From assembly GCA_019120675.1 (NCBI GenBank), contig DWUQ01000055.1, positions 1 through 10,548 of the forward strand: 10,548 nt of DNA, in the 5' to 3' direction. Source of the stretch: Candidatus Paenalcaligenes intestinipullorum. GTDB taxonomy: Bacteria > Pseudomonadota > Gammaproteobacteria > Burkholderiales > Burkholderiaceae_B. The first letter of the stretch is position 1. Each line of letters starts with the position of its first letter. Below are positions 1 to 5,720 of this stretch, piece after piece. The notes under the pieces are model-generated. The model was not told where the DNA came from, did not search any database, and saw only the letters and a list, made by a program, of their open reading frames with translations. Made by a program: the position numbers and the translations under genes.

Positions 1-1303
1 AGGCTAAATTACGACCACCCCAATTTTGGTTGGGATTGGGGTTCCAGAAGGAATCGATGCTGTCACCTGGACCACCTTGGCCTTCTAAGGTGTCGCGTGA
101 ATAAACATCTTCTTTGCCAAACTCCACACCAGCAATAAAGTTATGCTTGACGCTGCCCGTAAAGGCTTCACCAAATAACTCGGTTTGGTTAATCAGAGAG
201 TTGGTCGTGCGGAAACGAGCGCGATCCTTACGAGTGAACTGCAAATCAGCATTTTCTGTGCGGCACGCTACATTCGTTGTGGTGGCCGTACAATTATCAA
301 AACTAGGGCGTGTAAAGAGGTACTCGTTGCGGGTGGTGCCATAACGGGTGGTATTTTGCACACTGAGCTGGTCATTTAAGTCATGCTCTATTTTAGCGGT
401 AGCGGTATCGAAATGGTTTTTACGATAGTCGATGCCTTCGCGGCCGTAAAAGTTTTTGCGATCCGGCTCTAAAGGGGTGACGCGATCGGGGTTCGCTGCA
501 TTCTTGAATGGATAGCCCATGTCAGGGGTATCGTTATTTTCAATGTGCGAATAGCTTAGGGTGACGCGTGTGGGTGTGCCCAACCCAAATGCAATGGTTG
601 GCGCAATCCCCCAACGATCGATCTTGACGTCGTCACGGCCCGGTACTTTTCCACCCATGCGCATCAAGTTTAGGCGGAAGGCAGCACTATCGGTAAACAC
701 ATAATTGCCATCCGCTAACAAGCGGTATTGGTTGTGCGTACCGTAGCCAGCAGACCCTTCAAAAAAGTTCTGTAGTTTTGGCTTTTTGGTCTCTAAGTTC
801 AACGAACCACCGGTACCGCCACGGCCTGTGTAAGCCGAGCTTGGGCCTTTGATAACCTCAACCGCCTCTAGGTTAAAGGTCTCGTGCGAACCACGGGCAT
901 AGTCACGTAATCCATCTACAAAAATATCGGTACTGGCCTCATAGCCACGAATAAAAGGACGATCCCCAGTAGGAGTCCCCCCTTCGCCAGAACCTAAGGT
1001 AACGCCAGGAGTGCTACGCAACACATCCTGTAAAGAGGTCGCCCCGCGATCTTTGATCAGTTGCTCGGGAATAATATCAACCGTGCGAGGTGTATCTAAT
1101 AATGGCGCAGTAAATTTCTCGGAAGAAATTTTCTTGGCCTGATACCCATCGAACTGTTCTGCGCCTTGCACAGAAATAGAAGGCAGCTCTACCGCTTGGT
1201 CTTGAGCGACCGCTAGTGTCGGTAATGCTAAAGCGCCACCTATAGCTGCATACAACATACCTTGACTAAAGGCTTGCGTTACCGGTTGACGATGTTGTGA
1301 CAT
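1..1303 (-). CDS. TonB-dependent siderophore receptor, N-terminal part (C-terminus lies outside the window)
   Basis: Outer-membrane receptor that would import a ferric siderophore using TonB energy. Reading the minus strand from the ATG at 1303-1301 gives 434 uninterrupted residues to the window edge; a full receptor is usually about 700-750. Residues 1-34 look like a signal peptide (basic start, hydrophobic core, cleavage after Ala-Val-Ala). A TonB-box-like stretch (LPSISVQG) follows at about 40-47. The plug domain covers about 60-175, with IPEQLIKDRGATSLQDVL, RPFIRGYE, DIFVDGLRD, EVIKGPSSAYTGRGGTGG and NLETKKP, all typical of the siderophore-receptor group that includes catecholate receptors such as Fiu. 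Alternating beta-barrel strands come after. The start is supported by GGAGAA five bases upstream. A Fur-like site over the promoter fits an iron-transport role. The ligand cannot be told; catecholate is only a leaning from overall resemblance. Confidence 0.93.
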   Translation of the reverse strand, partial: MSQHRQPVTQAFSQGMLYAAIGGALALPTLAVAQDQAVELPSISVQGAEQFDGYQAKKISSEKFTAPLLDTPRTVDIIPEQLIKDRGATSLQDVLRSTPGVTLGSGEGGTPTGDRPFIRGYEASTDIFVDGLRDYARGSHETFNLEAVEVIKGPSSAYTGRGGTGGSLNLETKKPKLQNFFEGSAGYGTHNQYRLLADGNYVFTDSAAFRLNLMRMGGKVPGRDDVKIDRWGIAPTIAFGLGTPTRVTLSYSHIENNDTPDMGYPFKNAANPDRVTPLEPDRKNFYGREGIDYRKNHFDTATAKIEHDLNDQLSVQNTTRYGTTRNEYLFTRPSFDNCTATTTNVACRTENADLQFTRKDRARFRTTNSLINQTELFGEAFTGSVKHNFIAGVEFGKEDVYSRDTLEGQGGPGDSIDSFWNPNPNQNWGGRNLA

Positions 1304-1375
1304 CTAAATTCTCCAAATTTCCCGTTCTTCTGGTTCAGTTGCAGCAACATGCTTGCTTTTTCTGTAATTGCACGC

Positions 1376-1397
1376 TTACGAGGCACCATCCTCGTAA
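1376..1397 (-). promoter_or_regulatory. Stem-loop near the 5' end of the siderophore-receptor leader mRNA
   Basis: A perfect inverted repeat (TTACGAGG, six-base loop, CCTCGTAA) lies just downstream of the transcription start expected from the -10 element at 1410-1415. On the minus strand it would form an 8-bp hairpin within the first 30 or so nucleotides of a leader of about 100 nucleotides. It could protect the 5' end or take part in post-transcriptional control. No riboswitch family was recognised. Confidence 0.45.
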
Positions 1398-1408
1398 ACG
1401 CAGCACCG

Positions 1409-1427
1409 AATAGTAATCATTCTTATT
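1409..1427 (-). promoter_or_regulatory. Putative Fur box over the receptor promoter
   Basis: The minus-strand 19-mer AATAAGAATGATTACTATT matches the classical Fur box GATAATGATAATCATTATC at 12 of 19 positions. It covers the predicted -10 and most of the spacer, so Fur bound to iron would block RNA polymerase. Both its place and the siderophore-receptor gene downstream support iron repression. The identity is inferred from the match; binding is not shown. Confidence 0.7.
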
Positions 1428-1438
1428 AACAAACACAA
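1410..1438 (-). promoter_or_regulatory. Sigma-70-type promoter of the siderophore receptor
   Basis: On the minus strand TTGTGT (1438-1433) and TACTAT (1415-1410) are separated by exactly 17 bases, matching a -35/-10 pair. Transcription would start near 1403, giving a leader of about 100 nucleotides before the ATG at 1303. Confidence 0.6.
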
Positions 1439-1527
1439 ACACAATAACCAAAAACTGAAACATTTTCCCCACACTCAAAATAAAGCAACATAAAGAAATG
1501 ATCTTTGCCTAAATAAGTTCCGTGCAC

Positions 1528-1565
1528 AAAAAAAGCCCGCCTTCTGTAAAGAAAGCGGGCTTTTT
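1528..1565 (-). terminator. Rho-independent terminator downstream of htpG
   Basis: GCCCGC (1535-1540) pairs with GCGGGC (1555-1560), extended by flanking A and T runs. Read on the minus strand the stem ends in seven T residues. It begins 20 bases past the htpG stop codon and separates htpG from the receptor promoter. The symmetrical A/T flanks mean it could work in both directions. Confidence 0.9.
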
Positions 1566-1585
1566 ACGAAGCGGCTTAAAGGGGC

Positions 1586-3493
1586 TTACGCTTTCAACAG
1601 CAAGCTATTTAAGCGCTTTACAAAGGCAGCTGGGTCCGTCAAGGCGGCGCCTTCGGCCAACAAGGCTTGATCCAACAACAGGGCTGCCCAGTCGTCAAAC
1701 TGCACGTCTTCCTTCTCCAAGCGAGCCACAAAAGCGTGCTCAGGATTGATTTCCAAAATGGGCTTCACGCTGGGCACCTCTTGGCCGGCAGCTTGCAGCA
1801 TACGGATCAAGTGGGGGCTAAGCTCGTTTTCATCGACCACCACACACGCTGGTGAATCCACCAAACGTGTGGTGACGCGTACTTCCTTGACTTTTTCACC
1901 CAAAGAAGTCTGCAAACGCTCGACCAAGGGTTTTAGGTTTTCCGCGACTTCGGCTTGATGCTTCTTCTCGTCTTCGTCCTCAAGATCGGCCAAATCGAGG
2001 CCACCCTTGGCCACCGACACTAAGGATTTACCATCAAACTCGGTCAAGTACGCCATCATCCACTCATCGACGCGCTCCGACAGCAAGAGCACTTCGATGC
2101 CTTTTTTGCGGAAGACTTCTAAGTGAGGGCTGTTGACGGCCGCTTGGTAGGTGTCCGCGGTGAGGTAGTAGATCTTGTCTTGGCCTTCTTTGGCGCGGCT
2201 AAGGTAGTCGGCCAAGGAGACATTTTGCACGGGGCTGTCGTTATGCGTGGACGCAAAGCGCAGCAGGCCAGCGATTTTCTCTTTGTTGACAGCGTCTTCG
2301 CCAGTACCTTCTTTAAGAACCTGACCAAAGCACTCCCAGAACTGAGCGTAGTCGTCTTTGCGGTTTTCGGCTAAGTCTTCGAGTAAATTGAGGATACGGC
2401 GCGTGTTGCCTTCGCGAATGGTGCGTACATCACGGCTTTCCTGCAGGATCTCACGCGATACGTTCAGTGGTAGATCGGCTGAGTCCACAATCCCGCGTAC
2501 AAAACGCAAGTAATTGGGCAGCAACTGCTCGGCGTCGTCCATGATAAAGACGCGTTTCACATAGAGCTTCACCCCATGCTTAGCATCGCGATCCCACAAA
2601 TCAAAGGGAGGACGCTTGGGGATGTACAGCAGCTGCGTGTACTCGCTGCGGCCTTCGACACGGTTGTGGGTCCACGCAAGGGGATTCTCGAAGTCGTGCG
2701 CCACATGCTTATAGAACTCTTGATATTGTTCCTCGGTGATGTCCGAGCGCGAGCGTGTCCACAAGGCGTTGGCTTGGTTGACGTTTTCCCAATCGCTCTG
2801 CTTGACTTGCTTGGATTGCTCCTCGTCCCATTCCTCTTTGATCATCTGGACGGGCAAGGAGATGTGGTCAGAATAACGGCGCAACACTGCGCGCAAACGC
2901 CAGCCATCCAAGAACTCGGCAGCGTCTTCACGTAGATATAAGGTGACAGAGGTGCCGCGGTCAGCCTTTTCGGCAGGGCTAATGGTGAACTCGCCATCGC
3001 CCGTGGACTCCCACAGTACGCCTTCGGTTTCGGCATCGCCCGCACGGCGCGTCAGCACCGACACTTTTTCCGCCACGATAAAAGACGAGTAAAAACCCAC
3101 ACCAAACTGACCAATCAGTTGGGCGTCTTTTTGCTTGTCACCAGTGAGCTGAGAAAAAAACTCTTTGGTGCCCGAACGCGCAATCGTACCAAGGTTGGCG
3201 ATCACCTCGTCGCGGTTCATGCCAATGCCGTTATCAGAAATGGTGATGGTGTTTTGATCCGTATCGTATTCCACCCGAATCCGTAGCTCTGGGTCGCCTT
3301 CGAGCAGCTCGGGGTGATCAATGGCCTCAAAGCGCAGCTTGTCGCAAGCATCGGAAGCGTTAGACACCAGCTCACGCAAGAAAATTTCTTTGTTGCTGTA
3401 GAGCGAGTGAATCATCAGCTGCAGCAACTGTTTGACTTCAGTTTGAAAGCCGCGGGTTTCCGCGCCTTGTACGGGTGTTTCGGACTGACTCAT
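1586..3493 (-). CDS. htpG: Molecular chaperone HtpG (bacterial Hsp90)
   Basis: Cytosolic ATP-dependent homodimeric chaperone that remodels client proteins together with the DnaK system. The 635-residue length is typical. The N-terminal GHKL ATPase domain shows NKEIFLRELVSNASDA (about 34-49, with the catalytic Glu41 and ATP/Mg-binding Asn45), DNGIGM (87-92), GTIARSGT (102-109) and GQFGVGFYS (128-136). The middle domain includes LPLNVSREILQ near 341-351, carrying the conserved Arg347 that contacts the ATP phosphate. The C-terminal dimerisation domain is present and there is no MEEVD tail, as expected for bacteria. No strong Shine-Dalgarno precedes the ATG, but the encoded N-terminus fits the family. 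Upstream lies a sigma-32-type promoter (3558-3585), so heat-shock induction is likely; a terminator follows directly. It is divergent from rtcB. Confidence 0.98.
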   Translation of the reverse strand: MSQSETPVQGAETRGFQTEVKQLLQLMIHSLYSNKEIFLRELVSNASDACDKLRFEAIDHPELLEGDPELRIRVEYDTDQNTITISDNGIGMNRDEVIANLGTIARSGTKEFFSQLTGDKQKDAQLIGQFGVGFYSSFIVAEKVSVLTRRAGDAETEGVLWESTGDGEFTISPAEKADRGTSVTLYLREDAAEFLDGWRLRAVLRRYSDHISLPVQMIKEEWDEEQSKQVKQSDWENVNQANALWTRSRSDITEEQYQEFYKHVAHDFENPLAWTHNRVEGRSEYTQLLYIPKRPPFDLWDRDAKHGVKLYVKRVFIMDDAEQLLPNYLRFVRGIVDSADLPLNVSREILQESRDVRTIREGNTRRILNLLEDLAENRKDDYAQFWECFGQVLKEGTGEDAVNKEKIAGLLRFASTHNDSPVQNVSLADYLSRAKEGQDKIYYLTADTYQAAVNSPHLEVFRKKGIEVLLLSERVDEWMMAYLTEFDGKSLVSVAKGGLDLADLEDEDEKKHQAEVAENLKPLVERLQTSLGEKVKEVRVTTRLVDSPACVVVDENELSPHLIRMLQAAGQEVPSVKPILEINPEHAFVARLEKEDVQFDDWAALLLDQALLAEGAALTDPAAFVKRLNSLLLKA

Positions 3494-3508
3494 AGTAGTA
3501 ATTCGATC

Positions 3509-3517
3509 TGTGGATAA
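3509..3517 (-). other. DnaA-box-like nonamer in the htpG leader
   Basis: TTATCCACA on the minus strand matches the DnaA box consensus TTATNCACA perfectly. It lies 15 bases upstream of the htpG start codon, inside the predicted 5' UTR. A single box is expected by chance in a window this size about a third of the time, so a role is uncertain. Confidence 0.25.
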
Positions 3518-3557
3518 ACAATCAACAACGGGACGAGGCCCGACTCAATGCTTATAC

Positions 3558-3585
3558 AAATCGGGGCAATGTTGAGTAATTCAAG
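3558..3585 (-). promoter_or_regulatory. Sigma-32 (RpoH) heat-shock promoter of htpG
   Basis: On the minus strand CTTGAAT (3585-3579) is followed after 12 bases by CCCCGATTT (3566-3558). This closely matches the RpoH consensus CTTGAAA, 11-15 bases, CCCCATNT. Transcription would start near 3550, leaving a leader of about 57 nucleotides. HtpG is a classic RpoH-regulon member, so the sequence match and the gene agree. Confidence 0.85.
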
Positions 3586-3620
3586 AGCCTGCATAGCCCA
3601 AAACCAAACGCAGTGAATTT

Positions 3621-3629
3621 TGTCATAAT
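3621..3629 (+). promoter_or_regulatory. Extended -10 element directly upstream of rtcB
   Basis: TGTCATAAT fits the extended -10 form TGNTATAAT with one mismatch. Its last base is only six bases before the rtcB ATG, so the expected start point falls on or beside the A of the start codon. No good -35 hexamer is seen 17 bases upstream, and no Shine-Dalgarno lies between. I saw no sigma-54 GG/GC element of the kind used by E. coli rtcBA. Confidence 0.4.
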
Positions 3630-3635
3630 AAAGCC

Positions 3636-4820
3636 ATGAAACAACTGATTGAAACCCCCACCCAACGCCCCATTCGTATTTGGACCGACAACATCAGCGC
3701 TGACGCGCTGGAGCAGCTGCGCAATTTAGCGAGCATGCCCTTTGTCGACCCCCATGGGGTGGTAGCCATGCCCGATGTGCACGTTGGCATTGGGGCGACC
3801 GTGGGCAGTGTGATCGCTACCGATCGCGCCATCATCCCCGCTGCAGTAGGTGTGGACATTGGTTGCGGGATCAATGCCGTTAAGCTCTCGCTGCACGCTG
3901 ACGACCTACCGGATAATTTACGCCCGCTACGCTTACAAATCGAAGCGGCCATCCCGCTTGGGCCCGGCGGTGCGCACAAGGCCAAGCACATGCCTGCCCT
4001 CGACAACGCGCTACGAGATCGGTTGCGCACCATTCAAGCCAAACACCCCAAGCTGAACCACAAATACGTGCAGCATCAACTCGGCACACTCGGGTCGGGC
4101 AATCACTTTATTGAAGTCTGCCTCGATGAAAAGGACGACGTGTGGGTCATGCTGCACTCGGGCTCACGCGGTGTGGGCAACTTGATCGGGCGGTACTTTA
4201 TTGAGCGTGCCAAACGCAAAATGGAGGATCACGGACACACCCTACCCGACAAGAACCTCGCTTACCTTGAAGACGGCAGCGACGATTTTGCGGACTATGT
4301 GGAAGCGGTGCAATGGGCGCAAGACTACGCCTTTGAAAACCGTCGCCTCATGATGGATCGTACCCTTGCGGCCATGCGACGCACGCTTACCACCCCCTTT
4401 AACGTAATGGATGAAGCCATTAACTGTCACCACAACTACGTTGAGCAAGAAGAACATTTTGGCCGCCAACTGTGGGTCACCCGCAAAGGAGCAATTCGTG
4501 CCTACGAAGGCGAATTAGGCGTCATCCCCGGCAGTATGGGTCAACGCAGCTACATTGTGCGCGGCAAAGGCTCGCTGGACGCCTATTGCTCCTGTGCCCA
4601 CGGTGCGGGTCGAGAATACAGCCGTACCGAAGCCCGCAAACGCTTTGATATTGAAGACCTGATGGCACAAACCGAAGGGGTCGAGTGCCGCAAAGATGCG
4701 GCCGTGCTTGACGAGCTACCCAGTGCGTACAAAGATATTGATGAAGTGATGGCCAATCAAGAGGACTTGGTGGAGGTGGTGCATACTTTGAAGCAAGTGC
4801 TGTGCGTGAAGGGGGCGTAA
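3636..4820 (+). CDS. rtcB: RNA-splicing ligase RtcB (3'-phosphate/5'-OH RNA ligase)
   Basis: Cytosolic GTP- and Mn-dependent ligase that joins RNA ends with 2',3'-cyclic phosphate or 3'-phosphate to 5'-hydroxyl ends, used in RNA repair. The 394-residue protein is slightly shorter than E. coli RtcB (about 408) and follows it throughout. Visible motifs: MPDVHVGIGATVGSVI (45-60), GVDIGCGIN (72-80, with metal-binding Asp74 and Cys77), GTLGSGNHFIE (150-160), HSGSRGVGN (174-182), NCHHNYVE (263-270), VTRKGAIRA (281-289), GSMGQRSYIVRG (299-310) and CSCAHGAGR (318-326). His322 in the last motif corresponds to the histidine that is guanylylated. All metal and GMP-binding residues appear intact. The ATG is preceded by no clear Shine-Dalgarno and a -10-like element sits immediately upstream. 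No rtcA or rtcR is seen nearby. Confidence 0.97.
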   Translation: MKQLIETPTQRPIRIWTDNISADALEQLRNLASMPFVDPHGVVAMPDVHVGIGATVGSVIATDRAIIPAAVGVDIGCGINAVKLSLHADDLPDNLRPLRLQIEAAIPLGPGGAHKAKHMPALDNALRDRLRTIQAKHPKLNHKYVQHQLGTLGSGNHFIEVCLDEKDDVWVMLHSGSRGVGNLIGRYFIERAKRKMEDHGHTLPDKNLAYLEDGSDDFADYVEAVQWAQDYAFENRRLMMDRTLAAMRRTLTTPFNVMDEAINCHHNYVEQEEHFGRQLWVTRKGAIRAYEGELGVIPGSMGQRSYIVRGKGSLDAYCSCAHGAGREYSRTEARKRFDIEDLMAQTEGVECRKDAAVLDELPSAYKDIDEVMANQEDLVEVVHTLKQVLCVKGA

Positions 4821-4893
4821 GCGTTGGGTCAAAGCCTACTCGTCATCTTGAGCCCTAAAAAGTGAAGTTTCAGCCAAAAGATACAAAAAAAGT

Positions 4894-4920
4894 TTGCATC
4901 GTTAAATTTCTGTGTATAAT
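4894..4920 (+). promoter_or_regulatory. Promoter of the tRNA-Leu gene
   Basis: A perfect TATAAT (4915-4920) is preceded by TTGCAT (4894-4899) with a 15-base spacer; TTTGCA one base earlier gives 16. The -10 ends 46 bases before the mature tRNA 5' end, which suits a short leader removed by RNase P. Confidence 0.7.
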
Positions 4921-4966
4921 TGCACTCTTCACTGCCTGTGTTGGGAAACAAACCAGCACTGCGCTT

Positions 4967-5051
4967 GCCCGGGTGGTGGAATTGGTAGACGCGTCGGACT
5001 CAAAATCCGATCCCGAGAGGGGTGCCGGTTCGATTCCGGCCCCGGGCACCA
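4967..5051 (+). tRNA. tRNA-Leu, anticodon CAA (reads UUG), CCA encoded
   Basis: An 85-base class II tRNA. The acceptor stem GCCCGGG (4967-4973) pairs with CCCGGGC (5041-5047), followed by discriminator A and encoded CCA. The D arm contains GGTGGAATTGGTAGACGC. The anticodon stem TCGGA/TCCGA encloses CTCAAAA, giving anticodon CAA. A long variable arm built around CCCGAGAGGGG is typical of leucine tRNAs. The T arm is GCCGG, TTCGATT, CCGGC. It has its own promoter and terminator and is transcribed alone. The remnant of an insertion sequence starts about 65 bases downstream. Confidence 0.98.
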
Positions 5052-5066
5052 TGAATACAAAAAACA

Positions 5067-5090
5067 GACCGCAAAAGCGGTCTTTTTTTT
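5067..5090 (+). terminator. Rho-independent terminator of the tRNA-Leu gene
   Basis: GACCGC, loop AAAA, GCGGTC, then eight T residues. The stem starts 15 bases after the encoded CCA. Confidence 0.95.
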
Positions 5091-5096
5091 CGTCTC

Positions 5097-5180
5097 TCAA
5101 TCCTTAAAGCTAATACTCATGCGGCACATCGTCGCTACGGGATATTGGTGGCGATAGTCATTAATGAAACGGTACTTCAC
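5097..5180 (-). pseudogene. IS3-family orfB (DDE transposase) 5' fragment
   Basis: In the -1 frame relative to orfA, a GTG overlapping the orfA stop begins VKYRFINDYRHQYPVATMCR. This is the usual start of an IS3-family orfB, whose first domain reads K-Y-x-F-I ... M-C-R-x-L. Recognisable similarity ends near 5118 after about 21 codons; the remaining six codons to the TGA at 5099-5097 look unrelated. The whole DDE integrase domain is therefore missing and no mobile enzyme can be made. The lost part would have extended towards the tRNA terminator. Confidence 0.7.
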
Positions 5181-5461
5181 TCGGTTTCTCTCGCAAAGTA
5201 CTGCGCGGCCTTTTTTAATATCTCACGCTCCTCCTCGACGCGACGAAGCTGAGCACGCAAACGCAATATCTCGCTCTTGGCCTCCAGGAGTTCGCTAGCT
5301 TGTTGCTCCGATTTATCTGGCGAAACGGCCTTGACCCATTTGTACAGACTATGGGCTGATACACCGACTCGGGCGGCAACTTCGGCTACCGAGTAACCGC
5401 GTTCGGTAACCTGCCTAACGGCTTCTTGTTTAAATTCTGCAGTAAAACGTTGAGAACTCAT
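5177..5461 (-). CDS. IS3-family transposase OrfA
   Basis: Small DNA-binding subunit of an IS3-family transposase (94 residues from the preferred start). An N-terminal helix-turn-helix of the IS3/IS911 type spans about 4-45 (FTAEFKQEAVRQVTERGYSV, then VAARVGVSAHSLYKWVK). A leucine-zipper-like coiled coil follows at about 57-85 (ASELLEAKSEILRLRAQLRR onward), ending in ILKKAAQYFARE. The start at 5461 is preferred because GGAGG lies six bases upstream; an in-frame ATG at 5467 is too close to that site. The slippery sequence A-AAA-AAG at 5216-5210 is in the correct phase for -1 frameshifting into orfB. Because orfB is truncated, OrfA is probably an orphan that could at most act as a DNA-binding inhibitor of related copies. 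Confidence 0.88.
   Translation of the reverse strand: MSSQRFTAEFKQEAVRQVTERGYSVAEVAARVGVSAHSLYKWVKAVSPDKSEQQASELLEAKSEILRLRAQLRRVEEEREILKKAAQYFARETE
5210..5216 (-). other. Programmed -1 frameshift heptamer of the IS3 element
   Basis: A-AAA-AAG on the minus strand lies in phase over the Leu-Lys-Lys codons near the end of orfA. This is the standard IS3-family slippery site for making the OrfAB fusion; here it would lead into the truncated orfB. Confidence 0.65.
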
Positions 5462-5720
5462 GGTCATCCTCCATGGACATCCCTCCTATGCTCAAATCAT
5501 AAGCTGGAAGTGATCATAAAGGGCTGGGCAGCCCATACCTTTTCTGAGGGGATTACCCAATAAGACAGCATTACTCCATAAATTAAGTCGTACTCTCGCT
5601 CTTTAGTTTTACCAATCTACTTAATAAAAAAACACAATGTGAAAAAAAGAAGCAATATATTTATACTATAAACATTGAGTTACTCATTCATGCAGCAGAC
5701 CCGACCTCAAGGAGACTACT

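Larger units (their letters stand above)
5097..5516 (-). mobile_element. Truncated IS3-family insertion sequence remnant
   Basis: Contains a complete orfA, the frameshift site and the first 21 or so codons of orfB, then breaks off close to the tRNA-Leu terminator. The upstream end is set tentatively at 5516, where the minus strand reads TGATCACTTCCAGC; IS3-family ends usually begin with TG, but no matching right-hand repeat remains to confirm this. The real deletion point is near 5118, with 5097 only the end of the residual reading frame. The element is immobile by itself. Confidence 0.65.

Noticed and set aside
2119..2935. Open frames of up to 119 codons overlapping htpG on either strand
   Set aside because: They lie wholly inside the strongly supported htpG coding frame and show no family motifs or ribosome sites.
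3623..4033. A 136-codon minus-strand frame inside rtcB
   Set aside because: It is an antisense shadow of a clear RtcB frame, low in complexity (Ser, Ala, Met rich), without a recognisable domain.
4824..4858. Imperfect GGGTCAAAG / CTTGAGCCC hairpin after rtcB
   Set aside because: The pairing needs bulges and no T run follows on the plus strand, so I did not call a terminator.
4870..5107. Several 75-81-residue open frames on both strands across the tRNA-Leu gene
   Set aside because: They are made of tRNA, promoter and terminator sequence. The minus-strand version (VPGAGIEPAPLSGSD) is a well-known false protein that arises by translating leucine and serine tRNA genes backwards.
5521..5534. GGGCTG-GG-CAGCCC inverted repeat beside the IS remnant
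   Set aside because: The two-base centre leaves little room for an RNA loop and no T run follows; it could as well be IS-end debris.
5650..5690. Possible OxyR-binding half-sites before the catalase gene
   Set aside because: One CTAT and one ATAT fall at suitable spacing, but the other half of the expected tandem pattern does not match.
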